NCBI GenBank assembly: GCA_945877965.1
Contig: CAMCTH010000373.1
Span: 1 to 5,281 of the forward strand
Direction: 5' to 3'
Source: Planctomicrobium piriforme
Lineage (GTDB): Bacteria > Planctomycetota > Planctomycetia > Pirellulales > PNKZ01
Length of the DNA stretch: 5,281 bases
Position 1 is the stretch's first letter. Each line of letters opens with the position of its first letter. The translations under genes were made by a program, and so were the position numbers. Shown one piece after another: positions 1 to 5,281 of this stretch. A model generated the notes under the pieces. The model was not told where the DNA came from. It saw only the letters and a list, made by a program, of their open reading frames with translations, and made no database searches.

Positions 1-1
1 C

Positions 2-139
2 AGCCGGTTCGTCGAACGACTGTTAACGGTGATCGAGACCTGTCGCCGACAGGACCGCAACGTATTCGACTGGCTGACCCAAGCCGTGCAAGCCAAGCTC
101 CGCAAGGATACTGCTCCGTCCCTGCTCGCCACAGTGTGA
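2..139 (+). CDS. IS66-family transposase, C-terminal end (5' part outside window)
   Basis: This frame enters from the left edge and gives 45 residues before TGA at 137-139. The peptide starts SRFVERLLTVIETCRRQ, continues with RNVFDWLTQAV and ends APSLLATV. That pattern (RFVER-hydrophobic-TV-x-TCRxQ, then RNV-x2-[WY]LT, then a closing PSLL) is what I recall from the extreme C-terminus of IS66-family transposases, after the DDE catalytic domain. The protein would cut and join the ends of its own element. Only the tail is visible, so the catalytic residues, the accessory IS66 genes and the integrity of the element cannot be judged. The stop codon sits inside the putative terminal repeat, which suits an element whose transposase gene runs to its very end. 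The family call rests on remembered motifs without a search. Confidence 0.78.
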   Translation, partial: SRFVERLLTVIETCRRQDRNVFDWLTQAVQAKLRKDTAPSLLATV

Positions 140-147
140 ACGGTTAC
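136..147 (+). repeat. Putative right terminal inverted repeat of the IS66-like element
   Basis: The sequence is GTGAACGGTTAC, read outward on the other strand as GTAACCGTTCAC. It contains the transposase stop codon and lies at the switch from transposase homology to CheA homology. The matching left repeat is not in the window, so its role as a repeat is inferred from position and family resemblance only. Confidence 0.55.
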
Positions 148-918
148 CTGTCGCACCAGCTTCGTACTTCGAGTGCTGCTAACTCGACCGGCACTCGAAC
201 CGAAGGCGAAGCGGTGAATATCGTCGTCTTACGGACGAACGATCGGCAGTTCGGACTCGTCGTCGACAAGATTAACGACACGGCGGAAATCGTCGTCAAG
301 CCGTTGAGTCGTCAACTGAAAGGCCTGTCGGAATATGCCGGCTCGACGATTATGGGCGACGGAGCCGTCGCGTTGATTCTCGACGTGATGGGATTAGCGA
401 TCGCAGCCGGGCTGGCGGCCGAGCACCGCGAATCGCCGGGAACATCGACCGCGGGACACGGCACGGCCGGTTCGGCGATGCAAACTTTGCTCGTCGTCGA
501 TCTGGGCGACAAGCGACGCTTTGCCTTGCCGACTTCAATGGTCTCACGCTTGGAGAAGATCGACTCCCGCACCATCGAGCAAACCGACGGGCGCGAGGTC
601 GTACAGTATCGCGGTCGGATTCTACCGCTGATTCGGTTGTCCGATGTGTTCGGCGGCTCGTCAATGACCGACTCTGCTGAACTGTCCGTCGTCGTCTATG
701 CCGACGATCAGGAGTCGTGCGGCTTCGTCGTCGGCAGGATCGTGGACGTCGTTGAGACCGAGATCGCAGCGGCGAAGGAGCTCGACGACGGCAATCTGCT
801 CGGGACGGCGGTCATTCAGCAACGCGTGACCGACATCGTCAATCTGCCGCAATTAGCCCGTCAACGTTGTCGCGTGACTTTGCCGACGACGACGTTCACA
901 TCCCGGAGCGGAACATGA
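136..918 (+). CDS. cheA: CheA histidine kinase, C-terminal remnant (P5 part plus second CheW-like domain), truncated by IS
   Basis: The 260-residue frame is uninterrupted but lacks everything upstream of the regulatory end of CheA: no phosphotransfer histidine domain, dimerisation helices or ATPase boxes. Residues about 27-95 match the second half of the P5/CheW-like domain, with NIVVLR, FGLVVDKINDT, EIVVKPL, LKGLSEYAG and MGDGAVALILDV. After a Gly/Ser/Thr-rich linker (about 96-112), residues about 115-240 form a complete second CheW-like domain (FALPTSMVSRLEKI, YRGRILPLIRLSDVFG, CGFVVGRIVDVVE, LLGTAVIQQRVTDIVNL). In a full kinase this part binds receptor tips and CheW. The GTG start at 136 overlaps the transposase TGA by four bases; GTG at 214 (preceded by GAAGG at 202-206) is another possible start. 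Residues 1-4 come from the IS end. The next gene, cheW, overlaps its stop. It is either a pseudogene or a short protein with adaptor-like potential but no kinase activity. Confidence 0.82.
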   Translation: MNGYLSHQLRTSSAANSTGTRTEGEAVNIVVLRTNDRQFGLVVDKINDTAEIVVKPLSRQLKGLSEYAGSTIMGDGAVALILDVMGLAIAAGLAAEHRESPGTSTAGHGTAGSAMQTLLVVDLGDKRRFALPTSMVSRLEKIDSRTIEQTDGREVVQYRGRILPLIRLSDVFGGSSMTDSAELSVVVYADDQESCGFVVGRIVDVVETEIAAAKELDDGNLLGTAVIQQRVTDIVNLPQLARQRCRVTLPTTTFTSRSGT

Positions 919-1370
919 CCCAGACTAAGCAATATTGCACTTTCCACGTCGCCGACATGTTCCTCGGAATCGCCGTCGAACAGGTCCAGGAAGTCCTCCG
1001 CTTTCATCCGCTGACCCGCGTGCCGTTGGCCGCGCCGTCGATCAGCGGGCTGATCAACCTGCGCGGCCAAATCGTAACGGCCATTGATTTGCGTCGCCGC
1101 TTCGAACTTCCGCCGCAGGACGGAGATCGCCCGCCGATGAACGTCGTCATTCGCGCCGACGACGGCGTGGTCAGCCTGCTCGTCGATGCCATCGACGACG
1201 TGCTGGAGGTATCCGTCGACGACTTCGAGAATCCGCCGACCACGCTCCGCGGTCCAGCTCAAACGTTGGTCGAAGGGGCCTACAAACTAACCGACCGTCT
1301 GTTGCTTGTCCTCAATTCACAAGAGGCCGTGAACGCTTGCGGCCCAGATCATTCTCTCGCATCCCGTTAA
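915..1370 (+). CDS. cheW: CheW chemotaxis coupling protein
   Basis: The 151-residue soluble protein is close to the usual CheW size. It consists of one CheW-like double beta-barrel domain. Visible landmarks are FHVADMFLGIAVEQVQEVLR (residues 10-29), the conserved SGLINLRGQIVTAIDLRRRF (44-63) with the NLRG turn, and SLLVDAIDDVLEV (87-99). CheW bridges the cytoplasmic tip of MCP receptors and the P5 domain of CheA in the membrane-associated array. The ATG at 915 is preferred over an in-frame ATG at 867: it is preceded by GGAG at 905-908 with a 6-base gap, overlaps the cheA stop as ATGA, and the first 16 residues of the longer form look unlike CheW. The overlap suggests translation coupled to the cheA remnant. 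The next gene is an MCP, its expected partner. A paralogous CheW-type adaptor such as CheV is excluded because no receiver domain follows. Confidence 0.93.
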   Translation: MTQTKQYCTFHVADMFLGIAVEQVQEVLRFHPLTRVPLAAPSISGLINLRGQIVTAIDLRRRFELPPQDGDRPPMNVVIRADDGVVSLLVDAIDDVLEVSVDDFENPPTTLRGPAQTLVEGAYKLTDRLLLVLNSQEAVNACGPDHSLASR

Positions 1371-1395
1371 TCGTTTTCACTAAGGAATTCAATCC

Positions 1396-2928
1396 ATGTC
1401 GTTTATCCGTAATCTCTCGATGAAGATGAAGTTGTCGTTGCTGGCGGTACTCTTTACCGTCGGCTTCGTCGCCTTCGGGGCCGTCGCTTTTTCCACCTTA
1501 CAGACGGTGGCGGTGAACAGCCCCAACTACACGCGCATCGTACAAAACAAGGATCTCTTGGCCGACGTCCTGCCGCCGCCGGCCTATATCGTCGAGACCT
1601 ATTTGACGGCCCGCCTCTTGGTCGATTCGCAATCTCCGGAGACGACGAAAGAACTGTTGGCGCGGTACGCCGTGCTCAAGCAAGAGTTTGTCGCGCGACA
1701 AGAGTATTGGAAACAGAACCTGGCCGACGGGCCGATCAAACAGGAACTCAACGAGCGTTCCCGTAAACCGGCCGAGGCATTCTTCGCGGTCATCGATCAT
1801 CAACTGCTTCCGGCACTGGAGAAGGGTGACGACGTCGCGGCGAAGAAAATTATCGACCGCGATTTGCCGACGCTGTACGTCGAACACCGGACTTCCATTA
1901 ATCGCATCGTTGAACAGGCGTCGGCCGATGCAGCCGCCACGGAAGCGGAAGTGGCGACGATCATTCAATCTCGTCAGACCACGCTTCTTGCCGTCGGCGT
2001 AACGCTCTTGATCGTCGTCGGGGGAGTTACCTTGTGGCTCGGTCGTTCGATCGGCAAGCAAGAGGCCGAAATCAAAGTGAGTGCCGATCGCGACATTCGC
2101 AAAGCGCAAGAAATGCAGCAACTGGTGAAGCAACTCGCCGATAACGCCGCCACGCTCGGCAGCTCCGCGGAAGAACTGACCGCCGTCAGCACGCAGATGG
2201 CGTCGAATGCGGAAGAAACGTCGGCCCAAGCGAACGTCGTGTCGGCCGCGTCGGAGCAGGTGAGCAAGAACGTGCAAACGGTTTCGACGGGCGTCGACGA
2301 AATGAACAGCGCGATTCGTGAGATCGCCAAGAACGCCAGCGATTCGGCCCGAGTGGCCCAGCAGGCCGTCGCGGCGGCGAACACCGCCAACACTTCGATT
2401 TCGAAACTCGGCGACAGCAGCATGGAAATCGGCAAGGTAATCAAGGTGATTACCTCGATCGCCGAGCAAACCAATCTGCTCGCCCTCAACGCCACGATCG
2501 AAGCAGCTCGCGCCGGTGAAGCCGGCAAGGGCTTCGCCGTCGTCGCCAACGAAGTGAAAGAACTGGCTAAGGAAACGGCGAAAGCGACGGAAGACATCAG
2601 CCACAAGATCGAAGCGATTCAGGCCGACACGCACGGTGCGGTCGATTCGATTCGATTGATCAGCGACGTCATCGCGCAGATCAATGACATTTCGAACACG
2701 ATCGCCAGCGCCGTCGAAGAGCAAACGGCGACCGCGTCGGAAATGAGCCGCAACGTCGGCGAAGCCGCTAAGGGAACCGCCGAGATCGCCCAGAACATCA
2801 CCTCGGTTGCGCAGGCCGCGCAGAGCACGCTGCAAGGAGCCAACAACTCGCAGCAGGCCTCCAGCGAACTGGCTCGCATGGCCACGGAACTGCAGCAACT
2901 CGGCGTCAGCCATGAGATGGCGTGCTAG
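1396..2928 (+). CDS. Methyl-accepting chemotaxis protein with periplasmic sensor domain, no HAMP
   Basis: The 510-residue receptor has membrane segments at about 12-35 and 195-216. Between them lies a mostly helical periplasmic domain of about 160 residues with the motif LPPPAYIVETYL (59-70); its ligand is unknown. After TM2 the sequence goes through a short charged helix (about 217-237) straight into the signalling coiled coil, without the proline or the DExG motif of a HAMP domain. The hairpin tip is unmistakable: EQTNLLALNATIEAARAGEA (357-376), then GKGFAVVANEVKELA. The tip lies about 135 residues from the C-terminus, and the wording of both arms resembles the long-hairpin 40H class as I remember it. 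Candidate methylation regions include the Glu/Gln-Ala-rich stretches near 265-290 and EEQTATASEM (441-450). There is no C-terminal NWETF-type CheR tether; the end is SHEMAC. The start has AAGGA at 1382-1386. CheR and CheB downstream would adjust its methylation. Confidence 0.93.
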   Translation: MSFIRNLSMKMKLSLLAVLFTVGFVAFGAVAFSTLQTVAVNSPNYTRIVQNKDLLADVLPPPAYIVETYLTARLLVDSQSPETTKELLARYAVLKQEFVARQEYWKQNLADGPIKQELNERSRKPAEAFFAVIDHQLLPALEKGDDVAAKKIIDRDLPTLYVEHRTSINRIVEQASADAAATEAEVATIIQSRQTTLLAVGVTLLIVVGGVTLWLGRSIGKQEAEIKVSADRDIRKAQEMQQLVKQLADNAATLGSSAEELTAVSTQMASNAEETSAQANVVSAASEQVSKNVQTVSTGVDEMNSAIREIAKNASDSARVAQQAVAAANTANTSISKLGDSSMEIGKVIKVITSIAEQTNLLALNATIEAARAGEAGKGFAVVANEVKELAKETAKATEDISHKIEAIQADTHGAVDSIRLISDVIAQINDISNTIASAVEEQTATASEMSRNVGEAAKGTAEIAQNITSVAQAAQSTLQGANNSQQASSELARMATELQQLGVSHEMAC

Positions 2929-2942
2929 CCAGGAGTTGCCCG

Positions 2943-2992
2943 GTGCGACGCCGCGCTCTCCGGCGGCGTCGCACTCTTTCATCTTTTTTCTT
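2943..2992 (+). terminator. Intrinsic terminator after mcp
   Basis: A perfect 12-bp inverted repeat (2943-2954 with 2963-2974) encloses an 8-base loop and is followed by a T-rich stretch with a run of six T at about 2984-2989. The stem is mostly G-C. It begins 14 bases after the mcp stop and ends about 50 bases before cheY, so it would end or dampen transcripts coming from cheA-cheW-mcp. The pyrimidine-rich tract continues to about 3011 with few purines. No clear promoter is visible between it and cheY. Confidence 0.83.
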
Positions 2993-3012
2993 TTCTTACT
3001 TCCGTTTCGCCT

Positions 3013-3017
3013 GAGGA
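3013..3017 (+). promoter_or_regulatory. Ribosome binding site of cheY
   Basis: GAGGA lies 7 bases before the ATG at 3025 and is the clearest Shine-Dalgarno match in this cluster. It stands out because it follows a long pyrimidine tract and the terminator. This fits cheY being the first gene of a separately translated cheY-cheB-cheR block. Confidence 0.65.
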
Positions 3018-3024
3018 CCTTGGT

Positions 3025-3396
3025 ATGCGAGCTTTAGTCGTCGACGACTCCCGGCCGATCCGCCGAATCGAGTCGGACATTCTGCAGGAACTCGGTTTCG
3101 AAACGGGCGTCGCCGTCAACGGCAAGGACGCGATGACGCAACTCGACGCGCTCGAGTCGCTTCCCGAGGTGATTCTCGTCGACTGGAACATGCCGGAAAT
3201 GGACGGCTTGGAATTCATTCGCACTCTGCGCCGCAACAAGCGATACGCCGGAGTCGTGGTCGTGATGGTCACCACGGAAACGGAAACGGATCAGATGCTG
3301 CGCGCCCTGAGCGCCGGGGCCGACGAGTATTTGATGAAGCCGTTTCAGAAGGAAGGACTCGTCGACAAACTCCGTCTCGTCGGGGTCGTGCAGTAA
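3025..3396 (+). CDS. cheY: CheY-type response regulator (single receiver domain)
   Basis: The 123-residue protein is a single receiver domain with no output domain, the normal CheY form. Metal-binding acids are D7 and D8 (VVDDS), the phospho-acceptor is D53 (LVDWNMPEMDG), the switch threonine is T83 (VMVTTE) and the invariant lysine is K105 (LMKPF). Y102 aligns with the aromatic switch residue Tyr106 of E. coli CheY. In the pathway it takes phosphate from CheA and carries the signal to the motor or another target; nothing here shows which. The ATG at 3025 is set by a good GAGGA site and starts immediately at beta strand 1. The stop is one base from the cheB start, so the two genes are almost certainly co-translated. 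A CheY acting on something other than flagella, such as pili or gene control, cannot be excluded. Confidence 0.92.
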   Translation: MRALVVDDSRPIRRIESDILQELGFETGVAVNGKDAMTQLDALESLPEVILVDWNMPEMDGLEFIRTLRRNKRYAGVVVVMVTTETETDQMLRALSAGADEYLMKPFQKEGLVDKLRLVGVVQ

Positions 3397-3397
3397 C

Positions 3398-4480
3398 ATG
3401 AGCAAGATTCGCGTCCTCATCGTCGACGACTCCGTCGTGATCCGACGACTGCTATCCGATATCCTTAGCCAGGATCCGGATCTCGAAGTCGCCGGCACCG
3501 CGGCGAACGGTCGTATTGCGCTGGCGAAGCTACCGCAGATCAATCCGGATCTCGTCACGCTCGACATCGAGATGCCGGAACTCGACGGTCTCGGCACGCT
3601 CCCGGAGTTACGGAAGATCTATCCGAAGCTGCCGGTGATCATGTTCAGCACGCTCACGGAGCGCGGTGCCGTTGCCACGCTCGATGCTTTGGCGCGGGGT
3701 GCGACGGACTACGTCGCCAAGCCTGCCAACGTCGGCAGCGTTGCTGCGGGCATCCAATGCGTGAAAGACCAATTGCTGCCGAAGATCAAGGCGCTCTGTC
3801 CGCGTTCTTCCACCATCTCCTCGCCGCGGCCGGCGACGATGGTCCGTAGCACCGCGGCAATGGCAAACGCTCAAACGCAGCAACGCGTTGATGCCGTCGT
3901 TATCGGTTCCTCGACCGGCGGTCCACAGGCTTTGGCCGCCGTGCTGGGCAAGCTCCCGGCGAACTTCCCGGCCCCGATCGTCGTCGTTCAGCACATGCCG
4001 CCGGTGTTCACACAGCACTTAGCGCAACGCCTGAATCAAGAATGCGCTCTGACCGTTCGCGAGGCTGCAGGCGGCGAGACCCTGCAACCGGGACATGTCC
4101 TCATCGCGCCGGGCGATTTCCATCTCGAACTCGTTCGCAGCGGAATGACGATTCGAACCGTCCTGAGCCAAAGTCCGCCGGAAAACTCTTGTCGGCCGGC
4201 CGTCGATGTTCTGTTCCGCTCGGCAGCCGCGATCTATGGTCCGCATTGTCTCGGACTCGTGTTGACCGGCATGGGGCAGGACGGCTTGCGCGGCGCAGAA
4301 AAGATCGTCGCCGCCGGCGGCAACATGATGACCCAAGACCAAGCGACGTCGATCGTCTGGGGCATGCCCCGGGCCGTCGCCGAAGCAGGGCTAGCCCGAC
4401 AGATTCTCCCGCTGGCCTCGATTCCTCTGGAACTTACCAAGCAGGTGGCCGTCGCTCGTCGAGCTGCGGTCGCCTGTTAA
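3398..4480 (+). CDS. cheB: CheB protein-glutamate methylesterase/glutamine deamidase
   Basis: The 360-residue cytoplasmic enzyme has the standard CheB layout and length. The N-terminal receiver domain (about 3-122) has D10 and D11 in IVDDS, phospho-acceptor D56 in LDIEMP, S84/T85 in MFSTLT and K108 in AKPA. A variable Ser/Ala/Gln-rich linker follows (about 125-163), then the C-terminal methylesterase domain (about 165-350). The catalytic triad is readable: S172 in GSSTGG, H199 in VQHMPP and D295 in TGMGQDG. It removes methyl groups from receptor glutamates and can deamidate glutamines, and CheA phosphorylation activates it. The start is one base after the cheY stop. Only a distant GGGG (3382-3385) resembles a ribosome site, so translation probably depends on cheY. 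No key residue is missing. Confidence 0.95.
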   Translation: MSKIRVLIVDDSVVIRRLLSDILSQDPDLEVAGTAANGRIALAKLPQINPDLVTLDIEMPELDGLGTLPELRKIYPKLPVIMFSTLTERGAVATLDALARGATDYVAKPANVGSVAAGIQCVKDQLLPKIKALCPRSSTISSPRPATMVRSTAAMANAQTQQRVDAVVIGSSTGGPQALAAVLGKLPANFPAPIVVVQHMPPVFTQHLAQRLNQECALTVREAAGGETLQPGHVLIAPGDFHLELVRSGMTIRTVLSQSPPENSCRPAVDVLFRSAAAIYGPHCLGLVLTGMGQDGLRGAEKIVAAGGNMMTQDQATSIVWGMPRAVAEAGLARQILPLASIPLELTKQVAVARRAAVAC

Positions 4481-4495
4481 GAAATTGAGAACCCC

Positions 4496-5281
4496 ATGAC
4501 TACGGCCGTCTTGACCCCCGATGCCGTTACCTACGTTTGCACGTTGGTACGCCAACGGGCCGCCATTGAACTTGAAGCCAGTAAGGCGTACCTCATCGAG
4601 GCGCGACTGACGCCCGTCGCCAAACGGAACGGCTACACGTCGGCCACCGACATGGTGCGTGCGCTGCAACTGAATCCCAAGCCCGATTTGCAGCAGAAGC
4701 TCGTCGAGGCGATGACCACGAACGAGACCAGCTTCTATCGCGATGCCCATCCGTTCGAAGCGTTGCGCACAACCCTCATTCCCGAGTTGTTGCGATCCAA
4801 CGGTGCGAAGAAAACGCTCAACATCTGGTCGGCGGCCTGCTCAACCGGCCAGGAAGCATATTCGATCGCGATGCTGCTGGCCGAGCAGTTTCCGGAATTG
4901 ATGCAATGGAAGGTACAGATTCTCGGCACGGATTTGTCGGACGACGTCTTGAATAAGGCTCGCGAGGCAAGCTATTCGCAAATCGAAATGAACCGCGGCT
5001 TGCCCGCCGCATTGCTGACCAAGTATTTCGAGCGCGAAGGAATGCAATGGCGATTGGCGCAGAAGATTCGCAACATGGCGAGCTTCTGCAAGTTGAATCT
5101 CATCGAGCGCTGGCCGTCGATGCCGACGATGGACGTCGTCTTTCTACGGAACGTGTTGATCTACTTCGCGCCGGAAACCAAAAAACTCATTCTGCAGAAA
5201 GTCCGTCAAGTGATGGCGCCGCATGCCGCGCTGTTCCTCGGCGCTGCGGAAACGACCATGGGACTCGACACGGCATTCGAC
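4496..5281 (+). CDS. cheR: CheR chemotaxis protein methyltransferase (3' end outside window)
   Basis: The frame is open from ATG at 4496 to the window edge, giving 262 residues without a stop. CheR proteins are usually about 270-290 residues, so little is missing. The N-terminal helical CheR_N domain (about 8-65) precedes TTNETSFYRD (74-83), the family signature. The SAM-binding fold has IWSAACSTGQEAYSIAMLL (110-128), acidic D146 in LGTDLSDD, NLI (201-203) and VVFLRNVLIYF (214-224), where Leu replaces the Cys often found before RNV. The enzyme moves methyl groups from S-adenosylmethionine to receptor glutamates, opposing CheB. The MCP in this cluster lacks a C-terminal pentapeptide tether, so docking would have to be direct. 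The gene follows cheB by 15 bases with only a weak GAGA (4487-4490) upstream, suggesting coupled expression. Confidence 0.94.
   Translation, partial: MTTAVLTPDAVTYVCTLVRQRAAIELEASKAYLIEARLTPVAKRNGYTSATDMVRALQLNPKPDLQQKLVEAMTTNETSFYRDAHPFEALRTTLIPELLRSNGAKKTLNIWSAACSTGQEAYSIAMLLAEQFPELMQWKVQILGTDLSDDVLNKAREASYSQIEMNRGLPAALLTKYFEREGMQWRLAQKIRNMASFCKLNLIERWPSMPTMDVVFLRNVLIYFAPETKKLILQKVRQVMAPHAALFLGAAETTMGLDTAFD

Larger units (their letters stand above)
1..147 (+). mobile_element. Right end of an IS66-like insertion sequence
   Basis: The interval covers the transposase 3' end and the adjoining putative terminal repeat. The right boundary is placed at 147 for two reasons: the complementary strand then begins GTAACC, resembling the GTAA-type ends of IS66 elements, and CheA-like reading begins at once beyond it. 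The left end lies outside the window, so the length of the element, its accessory genes and its completeness are unknown. The boundary could be off by a few bases. Confidence 0.68.

Noticed and set aside
867..914. Upstream ATG that would lengthen CheW by 16 residues
   Set aside because: The extra residues do not look like CheW, the region is already coding for the CheA tail, and the ATG at 915 has a better ribosome site and the typical ATGA overlap.
2435..2455. Perfect 8-bp inverted repeat with a 5-base spacer inside mcp
   Set aside because: It encodes the conserved stretch before the MCP tip, has no T-tract and lies mid-gene; chance repetition from similar Val/Ile/Thr codons explains it.
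1498..2982. A long open frame (494 codons) on the - strand opposite mcp
   Set aside because: It mirrors the mcp codon pattern, is rich in Arg/Asp/Gly/Leu as expected for an antisense shadow, shows no family motif and overlaps a gene with unmistakable MCP sequence.
3274..3290. Short tandem ACGGAA repeat in cheY
   Set aside because: Fewer than three copies, in frame and coding Thr-Glu in the loop after the switch threonine; too short to suggest a functional repeat.
3031..3440. Repeated GTCGACGACTCC-like words near the starts of cheY and cheB
   Set aside because: Both encode the conserved VDDS of receiver domains with the same preferred codons, so this is protein homology and not a DNA repeat.
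4019..4488. Open frames overlapping the second half of cheB on both strands
   Set aside because: They overlap the catalytic part of an intact CheB and their translations are Arg/Ser-rich without recognisable motifs.
1..5281. CRISPR arrays, tRNA/rRNA genes, riboswitches or a novel defence system
   Set aside because: No regularly spaced repeats or RNA-gene features were seen, and nearly all the sequence is explained by the IS end and known chemotaxis families.

Overview
The window holds a bacterial chemotaxis gene cluster, all on the + strand. In order it contains the tail of an IS66-family insertion sequence, the 3' part of a cheA kinase gene, cheW, a transmembrane methyl-accepting chemotaxis protein gene (mcp), cheY, cheB, and cheR running off the right edge. 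The DNA is moderately GC-rich with many GTC/GAC/GCC codons. IS66-type transposases, the style of the CheA and MCP sequences and the overall codon usage would fit a planctomycete (Pirellulales-like). That is an impression from remembered relatives, not a database result.

Left edge (1-147): the last 45 codons of an IS66-like transposase end in TGA at 137-139. This stop lies inside a 12-bp sequence (136-147) that reads as the right terminal inverted repeat, with outer end GTAACC on the complementary strand. CheA homology begins directly after it, inside the CheW-like (P5) regulatory domain. The simplest reading is that an IS66 element jumped into cheA. What remains here (to 918) is half of one CheW-like domain and a complete second one, without the phosphotransfer, dimerisation and ATPase domains.

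Middle (915-2992): cheW overlaps the cheA stop by four bases, and 25 bp later comes an MCP with two membrane segments, a periplasmic sensor domain and a long signalling hairpin but no recognisable HAMP domain. A strong stem-loop followed by a T-rich tract lies after mcp and looks like an intrinsic terminator.

Right (3025-5281): cheY, cheB and cheR are packed tightly, with gaps of 1 and 15 bp, and keep all the phosphorylation and catalytic residues that can be checked. cheR has no stop in the window; probably only a few tens of residues or fewer are missing.

Together the genes would form one signalling pathway: MCP senses, CheW couples it to CheA, CheA phosphorylates CheY (output) and CheB (demethylation), and CheR methylates the MCP. 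The striking point is that the kinase at the centre appears to be broken, while the downstream genes look intact. I see no evidence for a wholly new system. The notable features are the IS-interrupted kinase, its possible re-use as an adaptor-like fragment, the HAMP-less receptor and the terminator splitting the cluster.
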